20,626 bases of DNA, taken from CAYYNP01 sp964472545 (GTDB lineage Bacteria > Planctomycetota > Planctomycetia > Pirellulales > Thermoguttaceae). This document shows positions 7,124 through 13,339 of this stretch, one piece after another (the first letter of the stretch is position 1; every line of letters begins with the position of its first letter). Under the pieces are notes generated by a model, which was not told where the DNA came from, ran no database searches, and worked only from the letters and a program-made list of their open reading frames with translations. A program made the translations under genes and the position numbers. The stretch covers positions 1-20,626 of the forward strand of contig CAYYNP010000183.1 of assembly GCA_964472545.1 (NCBI GenBank), written 5' to 3'.

Positions 7124-9268
7124 CTAGGCGTTCTGTCGCCGGTAGCGTTTGTTCGGGTGCAACCAGGGACTAGCCATCTGCACGGAAACGGAGATCGTCG
7201 CGGCAATCATCGGCAGCCACGGCTGGGGAAACTGCCAGACGGCGGCCACCACCCAGGCCACCATCACGCTGATGAACAGCGACCAGAGGCTCAGCCGGGC
7301 CACCCGCGTCGGATCGGCCTGATGCCACCAACGCAGCAAGAGAAACAGCGTGCCGAACGACGCCATGAAGGCCATTAGCAGCGGGCGGCCGTTCTCGGCA
7401 TAGAAACCGGCGGGCGTTCCGCGGTGGGTTCCCATAAACTCGGTCGTCAGCCGGGTGACCGACGCGTCGGGTGGAAATCCGACCAACAGCAGCGAGCCGA
7501 TGCCGTAGGCCGCCGCACCCACGCCCAACCCCAATATCATCATCACAAACCGCCGCAACGCCGTCTCACCTTGGGTGCCTTCCCAGAACTTCGAGGCGAT
7601 CATCACCACCCAAGTGCCCAGGACGCCCACCAACACCAGCCACCCACATTGGCCCGCCGTGGGCGATCCCACGCCGTGTACGCCGCGAAACGTGTTGATC
7701 AACACCATCGCCGTACACATCGCGGCCGTGACCACCACGCCCAAGAGCATCGAGCCGAGCAGGTCGATCGTCCGCTCGCGAGGCGTCTTGACGACCATCT
7801 TGACCAGCGGCTTCTCGTGTGATCGAGGGCGTCGACGTCGGCCGGGTCTTGTGCGGGCGAAGGCCGCCTCGCGTGCCGCGACGGCCGCCTGTTCTGGGCC
7901 GACCGTATCGGCCGGAGGTTGCGCAGCGGGCGTCGGCCGCGCCGGTGGGTGTGGCTTGGTGTGGTGCGAAGCGTGCTTCGACTTGGCCGACAGCCGGATC
8001 AACTGATAGCCGCCGTAGATCAACATCCCCAGCAGGGCCAGCGCCAGCAGCGGCTTCGCCATGACTGCCAATACGCACGCCCCGATCACGATCAGGATCC
8101 CGCCGAGGATCGGCAAAACCACCTTCAACGCCGGGTGCAGATCGGCCTCTTTCCAGGTGCTGTGCAGCTTCGTACACGTATCGCCGAACGCCCTGAGGAC
8201 CGGCGGGTGCGCGGCCGGCGGTTGCTTGGTTCCCAGGATCGGCGGCGGGCCCGACTTGCCAGCGGGCCCCGCAGCGCCCGTGCCGCCGGAGGTTTGCGAG
8301 TTCGACGGCAGCCGCCCGGTTCCCGGCGGCGCTTGGGCCGGCTGGGGCAACGAGGCGGTCATCTGCGACACGGAATTGAACCGCTTGGCCGGGTCTTTCT
8401 CCAACGCTCGGGCGACGATCGTGCGGTACGGCTCGGCCAGCACCGAGACGTCGGGCTGGGCCGTGAGGTGCTTCATCAGCACCTCGCCGACGCTCTCGCC
8501 CTCGAACGGCACGTGGCCGGTGAGCATCTCGTAGAGCACGATGCCCAAGGCATAAATGTCGATCTCCTTGCCGTAACGCCCGTTGGCCACTTCCGGAGCC
8601 ATGTAGTGGACGGTGCCCACACTCTCGGTCTGTCCGCTGCGGCGGCTGCACGAGATGAACTTCGAGAGGCCGTAGTCGCCCACCTTGACCACGCCCTCGT
8701 CGGAGAAGATGTTGGCCGGCTTCAGGTCGCGGTGGACCACGCCGCGGTCGTGCAGCAGGGCCACGCCGGCGGCGATGCCGTGGAACCAGCCGAGCACCTG
8801 CGGCAGCGGCATGCCGTCGGGCGACGAGAGGATCACGTCTTCCAGGCACTCGCCGGAGACGAATTCCATCACCACCCAGGTGTCGCCTTGCTCGTCTTGG
8901 CGGATGTCGAACAGCGAGAGCAGGTTGGGATGCTTTAGGTTCAGACAGTGGCGGATTCCCCGCAATTCGACGTCGAGGTTGCGGCGGATCAGCTTCAGCG
9001 CCACTTCTTTTCCGGCGTCGCTGACGGCGTAGTAGATTTCGCCGAAACCGCCGTGCCCCACCCCTCGCTTGATCGTATATCCCGCTAGCGGACTAGAACC
9101 GCCGGGATAGAGAAACTTCGTTTGAGGCCGCTCCGACGCGAGCCGCTCCGACGCTTCCGGACCGGAAGCCGGGCCGGCCCGCGGCGACGGAGGCGATTCG
9201 TCGGGCTCGGCCGAGAAGTCGATCGCTTCGGGTTCATTCGTTTCCACGGCAGCCACCTGTTTCGTCAT
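7124..9268 (-). CDS. Hanks-type Ser/Thr protein kinase with polytopic C-terminal membrane domain
   Basis: The 714-residue protein has a Ser/Thr-rich, acidic N-terminal tail (1-55) and a complete kinase domain (about 64-310): glycine loop GVGHGGFGEIYY, ATP-binding Lys92 in VALK, catalytic VVHRDLKPANIF (Asp181, Lys183, Asn186), metal site DYG (198-200) in place of DFG, and MAPE (223-226). A Pro/Gly-rich linker leads to about eight hydrophobic segments (near 382-404, 405-426, 501-524, 541-558, 573-598, 629-646, 658-678, 683-701), with a basic loop RPGRRRRPRSHEK between the second and third. Most bacterial receptor kinases have one membrane pass, so this layout is distinctive. Met at 9268 is preferred over the Met six codons upstream because AGGAG (9276-9280) is spaced 7 bases from it. 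It heads the kinase/membrane-protein/sigma operon. Confidence 0.93.
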   Translation of the reverse strand: MTKQVAAVETNEPEAIDFSAEPDESPPSPRAGPASGPEASERLASERPQTKFLYPGGSSPLAGYTIKRGVGHGGFGEIYYAVSDAGKEVALKLIRRNLDVELRGIRHCLNLKHPNLLSLFDIRQDEQGDTWVVMEFVSGECLEDVILSSPDGMPLPQVLGWFHGIAAGVALLHDRGVVHRDLKPANIFSDEGVVKVGDYGLSKFISCSRRSGQTESVGTVHYMAPEVANGRYGKEIDIYALGIVLYEMLTGHVPFEGESVGEVLMKHLTAQPDVSVLAEPYRTIVARALEKDPAKRFNSVSQMTASLPQPAQAPPGTGRLPSNSQTSGGTGAAGPAGKSGPPPILGTKQPPAAHPPVLRAFGDTCTKLHSTWKEADLHPALKVVLPILGGILIVIGACVLAVMAKPLLALALLGMLIYGGYQLIRLSAKSKHASHHTKPHPPARPTPAAQPPADTVGPEQAAVAAREAAFARTRPGRRRRPRSHEKPLVKMVVKTPRERTIDLLGSMLLGVVVTAAMCTAMVLINTFRGVHGVGSPTAGQCGWLVLVGVLGTWVVMIASKFWEGTQGETALRRFVMMILGLGVGAAAYGIGSLLLVGFPPDASVTRLTTEFMGTHRGTPAGFYAENGRPLLMAFMASFGTLFLLLRWWHQADPTRVARLSLWSLFISVMVAWVVAAVWQFPQPWLPMIAATISVSVQMASPWLHPNKRYRRQNA

Positions 9269-9340
9269 CGGTCCGCTCCTAAACATTGTATCACGGACGT
9301 CTCATGCATTCCCAGTCTTCCTGGGGCTACCTTATAGTCG

Positions 9341-9361
9341 GCGTCTCGCTCCGCGAGACGC
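9341..9361. repeat. Hairpin with GCTCCGC core
   Basis: GCGTCTCG (9341-9348) pairs perfectly with CGAGACGC (9354-9361) around a CTCCG loop. Its centre, GCTCCGC, is the reverse complement of the centre of the four hairpins that follow at 9367-9490, although the outer stem is different. It lies in the leader region upstream of the kinase gene. Confidence 0.85.
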
Positions 9362-9366
9362 ACCCG

Positions 9367-9490
9367 CATCTTGCGGAGCAAGATGGCTACTTTGGCCTCA
9401 TCTTGCGGAGCAAGATGGCTACTTTGGCCTCATCTTGCGGAGCAAGATGACTACTTTGGCCTCATCTTGCGGAGCAAGATGACTACTTTG
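9367..9490. repeat. Tandem array of four 32-bp hairpin units
   Basis: Units start at 9367, 9399, 9431 and 9463 with an exact 32-base period; the fourth is cut short at about 28 bases. Each contains the perfect palindrome CATCTTGC-GGA-GCAAGATG plus the constant 13-base spacer GCTACTTTGGCCT. Units 1-2 read GATGGCTAC and units 3-4 read GATGACTAC. The array fills the space between the FHA-like gene stop (9511) and the kinase gene start (9268). Spacers are identical, so this is not a CRISPR array. It could end or attenuate transcription coming from the FHA gene, or be a REP-like cluster. Confidence 0.9.
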
Positions 9491-9510
9491 ACGATGTTTG
9501 GCGGTCTCGC

Positions 9511-10161
9511 TCACGGCCGAATCTCCTCCAAATTCAACGAGAACCCCTCGCCGGCAATCCGGGAATTGGGCGTGATCGGGCCGCGGCCCCGATATTGCAC
9601 CCCGTCGATCTCCAGCATCCCCGCACGGCGGCAGTAGAGCTGATCTTGGTGCCGGTAAAGGACCACCTCGTCGCTCCAGTCGCGGCAAACCACGTGACAG
9701 TGTGGCCCCGGCCCGAGGATCAACGCGTCGGCCATCAACACCACCGCGTCGGCCGACGGCTGTGTGCGATGATGGCTGGCGAAATCGAGCCTGGCCGTGG
9801 CACTCAGGGCATGTGGCCGACGAAAGACCATCTTCACGCTCTCGCCCAACAGCACTTTGGCACCGTCGCTCAGGGCATCCGTCCTTTCTATCCGTCGGCC
9901 GTCGAGCCGCACGTCGCGGATCGGTTCAATCAGATAACCTTCTTCGTCGCGTCGAATCAGGGCGTGCCGGCTGGAGATGTCTCCAAAGATCGGCACGTCC
10001 GCCACGCCCCGCTGCACCGGTTGCCCCAACGTAACCTCGTCGCCCGTACAGACCCAAAACCCGCCGACCGCGTCGACCCACAGCATGAATTTGCCGGTCT
10101 GTCGGGCTTCGCGGAAGTCCATCACACTCATTCCCCGCAGTCTGTTGGCCAGCTTGAACAT
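9511..10161 (-). CDS. FHA-domain-like protein, probably two FHA-type folds
   Basis: The 216-residue protein has an FHA-like core at about 35-113: VTLGQP, DISSRHALIRRDEEGYLIEP and VRLDGRRI...LSDGAKVLLGE. The S64-R65-H66 motif and the later D-G pair fit the phosphothreonine-binding FHA fold, but the usual Gly-Arg in strand 3 reads Gly-Gln (LGQ), so phosphopeptide binding may be lost or altered. Residues 140-213 (ALILGPGPHCHVVCRD to IAGEGFSLNLEEI) look like a second, degenerate copy. The gene is directly upstream of the kinase, the natural partner of an FHA protein. The start is uncertain: Met at 10161 abuts a heptad array without a Shine-Dalgarno, while Met at 10122 has GGGGA 9 bases upstream. 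Confidence 0.75.
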   Translation of the reverse strand: MFKLANRLRGMSVMDFREARQTGKFMLWVDAVGGFWVCTGDEVTLGQPVQRGVADVPIFGDISSRHALIRRDEEGYLIEPIRDVRLDGRRIERTDALSDGAKVLLGESVKMVFRRPHALSATARLDFASHHRTQPSADAVVLMADALILGPGPHCHVVCRDWSDEVVLYRHQDQLYCRRAGMLEIDGVQYRGRGPITPNSRIAGEGFSLNLEEIRP

Positions 10162-10210
10162 AGCAGTAGGCAGTGGGCAGTGGGCAGTATGCAGTTCATG
10201 GTGGACAGTT
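10162..10210 (+). repeat. Degenerate heptanucleotide array (GGCAGTG type)
   Basis: Seven 7-base units are visible (AGCAGTA, GGCAGTG, GGCAGTG, GGCAGTA, TGCAGTT, CATGGTG, GACAGTT). The array begins at the base next to the FHA-like gene's ATG and forms its 5' leader on the minus strand. The same period and the same placement at a start codon are seen at 4824-4900. Confidence 0.75.
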
Positions 10211-10245
10211 GGTAGGGGCGTGAAAGGCACGTTGTTTGCGCCGGC

Positions 10246-10351
10246 AGGGCGGGCTACGCCCACCACGCTGGTGGCTCGGACAGGGCCTGGCCGACATGTT
10301 CGCGTTGGGCTGCCGGGGTGCGAACATGACGTGGTGGGCGAAGTCCACCCT
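10246..10351. repeat. REPIN-like element: nested inverted repeats
   Basis: The outer arms, 10246-10266 and 10331-10351, are inverted copies matching at 18 of 21 positions (AGGGCGGGCTACGCCCACCA type). Each arm is itself a small hairpin. An inner pair, CATGTTCGC (10295-10303) and GCGAACATG (10320-10328), is a perfect 9-bp stem. The element sits between the coiled-coil gene stop (10369) and the FHA-like gene. Inverted pairs of AGGGTGGGC...GCCCACC units are a common REP type in bacteria. Confidence 0.8.
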
Positions 10352-10368
10352 ACGGACGCAGCGACGGC

Positions 10369-11190
10369 CTATTTCAGTTCCAAGTCGGCAGCAACCGTGT
10401 CGACCGCGACCGCCTCGACCTCCGGTTGCTGGTTGAAATACTCGGTGACCTGATCGACCACGTCGCCGGCGTTGTCCTCGTCCAGCGGAATCTCGTCGTG
10501 GAAGTAGGTCTCCGATTCGGCCAATACGGCGTCGACCTCGAGCCGGGTCTTCAGGTTCGAGACCAGCTCTTTGACGCGGCCCAGCCGGCTGTCGTCGAAC
10601 TGATACTGGCTGGAGGCCTGGGCAGCGGCGACCATCTTGTGCTTGGCCTGGAGATTTTCGATCTCGACCTCACACTGCCGCTTGGCGGCCAGCAAACCCT
10701 CGAGTTTCTTCTGCGCGGCGTCGAGGCTCTTCTGCCTCGCGTTGTGCATTTGCCGCAGATTAGCCAGAGTCGCATCGCCCGTCTTGAACCGCTCGAAGCG
10801 GTTGGCCAGATCGGTCTCGACCTGTTCGGCCGTGTAGTTCCGGCCGGCGTATTGGAACACGTCCTCGCCGGTGGCCAGATCGGATCGCAACTGCAAAACG
10901 TCGTCCTTTTCCTTGTCCAGTCGGCTTTCCAGCGCCGCGATCTGCTCTTCGAGCTTCTTGATCTCGACCTTCTCCTTGGCGATCGCATACATGTTTTCGC
11001 GGACGTCCGGTTCCAGGTCCCGGAGCATACCGCGGGCCCGATCGATCTCGAATCCGACCGGAAAAGCGTCTCGGGCCGAATCGGCAACGTACCCGGCCGA
11101 GGTGCGGATGTAGCTGACCGCGCTGGTGCCGAACACCAGGACGCCCACCAGCGCGACGATTCCACCCAGAATAAGTACCTTCTTGAACAT
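10369..11190 (-). CDS. Membrane-anchored coiled-coil protein
   Basis: The 273-residue protein has one N-terminal hydrophobic helix (about 4-27, VLILGGIVALVGVLVFGTSA) and then mostly charged helix with strong heptad character (about 48-105 and 145-215, for example IAKEKVEIKKLEEQIAALES). It ends in an acidic tail rich in Asp, Glu and Val. There is no catalytic motif. It is probably held in the inner membrane with a long coiled coil on one side. The ATG at 11190 is supported by GGAGG at 11199-11203, 8 bases upstream. It is the first gene of the minus-strand block, 207 bases ahead of the FHA-like gene with a REPIN-like element between them, so co-transcription with the kinase operon is possible but not shown. 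Confidence 0.85.
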   Translation of the reverse strand: MFKKVLILGGIVALVGVLVFGTSAVSYIRTSAGYVADSARDAFPVGFEIDRARGMLRDLEPDVRENMYAIAKEKVEIKKLEEQIAALESRLDKEKDDVLQLRSDLATGEDVFQYAGRNYTAEQVETDLANRFERFKTGDATLANLRQMHNARQKSLDAAQKKLEGLLAAKRQCEVEIENLQAKHKMVAAAQASSQYQFDDSRLGRVKELVSNLKTRLEVDAVLAESETYFHDEIPLDEDNAGDVVDQVTEYFNQQPEVEAVAVDTVAADLELK

Positions 11191-11412
11191 GATCGTGTCC
11201 TCCAGAATGAGTTGTGAAAGGGAAGCTGGCTCGTTTGTTCTGCTTGCCGCCGGTTTCTAGTCCGGCTGGTGACCCGGGAAGTTCTTCGTGGCCGTTTGGG
11301 GGATCTTGTGGAATTCCGTACCGATTTCACGATTGCGAATGCGCAGAGCTTCGATGGAAGTCCTTCGGAGTGGGTGCTGCTTAGCCGAAAGGGGGTTCCA
11401 GGCTTGCATCTG

Positions 11413-11496
11413 TAGGCCGAAGGCCTACGATCACCGTAGCCTGGGGCAACGCCCCAGGTGTGTGATGTCTAATCTCCGCGCTTTGGCCGAAGGCCA
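11413..11496. repeat. Cluster of three short-loop hairpins
   Basis: Three perfect palindromes with 3-base loops lie in the 335-base divergent spacer 11191-11525: GTAGGCC-GAA-GGCCTAC (11413-11429), CCTGGGGC-AAC-GCCCCAGG (11441-11459) and TGGCC-GAA-GGCCA (11484-11496). The first and third share the core GGCCGAAGGCC with different flanking stems. No gene is seen in this spacer. It must hold the promoters for both the coiled-coil gene and the plus-strand fusion gene, but I cannot identify convincing -10/-35 boxes. Confidence 0.8.
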
Positions 11497-11525
11497 TATT
11501 CACGGATCACCCGGGGACCACGATC

Positions 11526-12677
11526 GTGCGTTCATCTATCGGCGACTCCTCAGACAAGACGCCGTCATCCCCGGCAAACCTCGTTCAGACCCTCCACGAC
11601 GCGCCACGCCAGATCGTGCTCGCCCTTTCCGGCGGCGGAAGCCCCGCAGTCGGCCAATTGCTGACGGTGTCCGGAGCGTCGCGGACGGTGCTCGAAATCG
11701 ACGTGCCTTACTGCGAGGCCGCCATGACCGCCTGGCTTGGCGGACGGCCCGAGGAGTTCTGCACCCCGCAAACCGCCCGGGCGATGGCCATGGCCGCGTT
11801 TCGCCGGGCGTGTGAATACACCCGGGCCGCAGCGAACGTCGCCGGCGTCGCCTGTACGGCCGCGTTGGCCACCGATCGTCCGAAACGGGGCGAGCATCGG
11901 GTCCATCTAGCGGTGCAAGATGCTTCGCGAACGGCGACCTGGTCGCTCACCTTGGCCAAGGGACGTCGCAGCCGTGCCGACGAAGAATCGCTCGTCAGCC
12001 GGTTGGCGTTGAACGTCGTGGCCGAAGCGTGTGGCATTGCATCGCGGCTGGATCTCGAACTGCTCGACGACGAACGGGTCGAACGTGCCGAAACCATCGC
12101 CGAACCCGCGTGGCAAGACCTCCTGTTGGGCAAAGTCGACTCGATCATCCAAGGCCCGGAATCGACCGCCCTCGTCTTCCCCGGGGCGTTCAACCCACGC
12201 CACACCGGCCACCGCCGCATGGCCCAGATTGCTCGCAAGGAGTTGGGCGTGCCCGTGGCGATGGAACTGGCGATCGAAAACGTCGACAAGCCGCCGTTGG
12301 ATTACCACGAGATCGCCCGCCGCCTGGGACAGTTTACGGCCGATGAAACCGTCTGGCTGACGCGCGCCGCGACGTTCGAGAAAAAATCGCAGTTGTTCCC
12401 CAACGCCACGTTCCTCGTCGGCGCCGACACGATCCGCCGGATTGCCGAGCCGCGCTACTATTCCAACGACCCGGCCGCCCGCGACGCCGCGCTACACCAC
12501 ATCGCCGTCCGTGGCTGCCGCTTCCTCGTCTTCGGCCGCCAGAGGGCCGGGCAGTTCGAGACCCTCGACGACCTCGATCTGCCCCTCTCCCTGCGCCAAA
12601 TCTGCGACGAAATCCCCGCCGAACGCTTCCGCGACGACGTTTCTTCGACGGAGATCCGGCGGCTGGGGGAGTGGTGA
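11526..12677 (+). CDS. CinA-like/NadD-like nucleotidyltransferase fusion
   Basis: The 383-residue protein reads from a GTG at 11526, with GGGGA 8 bases upstream. Residues about 15-180 resemble the CinA C-terminal domain (NMN deamidase type): VLALSGGGSPAVGQLLTVSG aligns with the AESCTGG...VPGAS region, and TPQTARAMAMAAFRRA and GVACTAALATDRPKRGEHRV fit later motifs. The classical catalytic Ser and surrounding residues are changed, so activity is doubtful. Residues about 214-380 form an HIGH-type nucleotidyltransferase: VFPGAFNPRHTGH (217-229), FLVGADTIRRI (297-307) and SSTEIRR (373-379), the NadD/cytidylyltransferase signature. It probably adenylylates nicotinate or nicotinamide mononucleotide, but the substrate is inferred. 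It is convergent with the TOPRIM-like gene, 23 bases away. Confidence 0.8.
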   Translation: MRSSIGDSSDKTPSSPANLVQTLHDAPRQIVLALSGGGSPAVGQLLTVSGASRTVLEIDVPYCEAAMTAWLGGRPEEFCTPQTARAMAMAAFRRACEYTRAAANVAGVACTAALATDRPKRGEHRVHLAVQDASRTATWSLTLAKGRRSRADEESLVSRLALNVVAEACGIASRLDLELLDDERVERAETIAEPAWQDLLLGKVDSIIQGPESTALVFPGAFNPRHTGHRRMAQIARKELGVPVAMELAIENVDKPPLDYHEIARRLGQFTADETVWLTRAATFEKKSQLFPNATFLVGADTIRRIAEPRYYSNDPAARDAALHHIAVRGCRFLVFGRQRAGQFETLDDLDLPLSLRQICDEIPAERFRDDVSSTEIRRLGEW

Positions 12678-12700
12678 AGGATTGGCAGCCGCAACGGTGG

Positions 12701-13339
12701 TTACCAGCTTCGCACGCCATTGGCCAGAGCACCGAAGCCGCTCGGGAAGCGTTTTTCCAGCAGGTCGAGCTTCCCTTCACTCACGAGACGTTTCGCGCAT
12801 TCCGTCGCGCGCTCCAGCGAAAGAGGCTGCGATGGTCTTGCAACGCCGCAAAGTCGCTCTTTCAGGCTCGACTTCGTGTACGGCGGCTTCCCGGTCTGCA
12901 GCGCCTGGATCCACGCAGATTCCGTTACGTGAGGGTCGCTGCCGGCAAGGCACCAGGCTTCGATTGCCGGGACCGCGAGTCCAACGGCCGTCTTTATCGG
13001 ACCGCGCCCCTGGCGGGCTCGAAGGCCTCGTTGCGCGTCAGCAACAGCTCTGCGTGCCCGGCAAAGCCGGCACTTCGAGTCCGCCCCGCCGGCAAGGTCG
13101 TGCCCCTTCTGACGTATGGGAGACTCATCGGAGTCGAGAGTCACAACGAGTGCGTCCGCGTCCGTTCGATAATGAAGGTACGCCAGCGTTGCCTTGAGCG
13201 ACGTCAGGACCGATCGCCAACCACGCGTCTTCGGCGACGGTGAGTCGACCGGTTCAATCCCACCGCCGAGGAGCCCCTCCACCAAGATCAGGACGACCGC
13301 CTCGTCAACGGGAGATTCGCTCAGCACGGCGACCTTCAT
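12701..13339 (-). CDS. TOPRIM-like (DUF4276-like) putative nuclease of a two-gene ATPase module
   Basis: The 212-residue protein opens with MKVAVLSESPVDEAVVLILV, a strand-helix with Glu8. A strand ending in D69-S-D71-E72 (ALVVTLDSDES) follows, the acidic triad layout of a TOPRIM fold. Further on, GLAVPAIEAWCLAGSD (about 120-135) resembles the E-x-W-x-L segment of DUF4276-type proteins. TOPRIM proteins paired with ABC/AAA ATPases include OLD and PARIS-type anti-phage nucleases; family and function here are inferred. The start at 13339 is chosen because its ATG overlaps the ATPase stop (ATGA); GGGAGGAG is 13 bases upstream, which is long. A longer frame would overlap the ATPase by 43 bases. No zinc or membrane motif is seen. 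Confidence 0.7.
   Translation of the reverse strand: MKVAVLSESPVDEAVVLILVEGLLGGGIEPVDSPSPKTRGWRSVLTSLKATLAYLHYRTDADALVVTLDSDESPIRQKGHDLAGGADSKCRLCRARRAVADAQRGLRARQGRGPIKTAVGLAVPAIEAWCLAGSDPHVTESAWIQALQTGKPPYTKSSLKERLCGVARPSQPLSLERATECAKRLVSEGKLDLLEKRFPSGFGALANGVRSW

Noticed and set aside
7566..8849. 427-codon minus-strand frame inside the kinase gene
   Set aside because: It is a frame-shifted shadow of the kinase, rich in Arg/Gly/Ala, with no motifs of its own.
9285..9336. Possible -10 boxes (TACAAT at 9285-9290, TATAAG at 9331-9336) for the kinase gene
   Set aside because: Neither has a recognisable -35 box, and the first would start the transcript inside the Shine-Dalgarno.
9367..9490. 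CRISPR-like array with 32-base period
   Set aside because: The whole period is repeated, including the part between palindromes, so there are no variable spacers, and no cas gene is in the window.
12671..13243. 190-codon plus-strand open frame over the TOPRIM-like gene
   Set aside because: The minus-strand frame has coherent secondary structure, acidic motifs and an ATGA overlap with the ATPase; the plus-strand frame has none.
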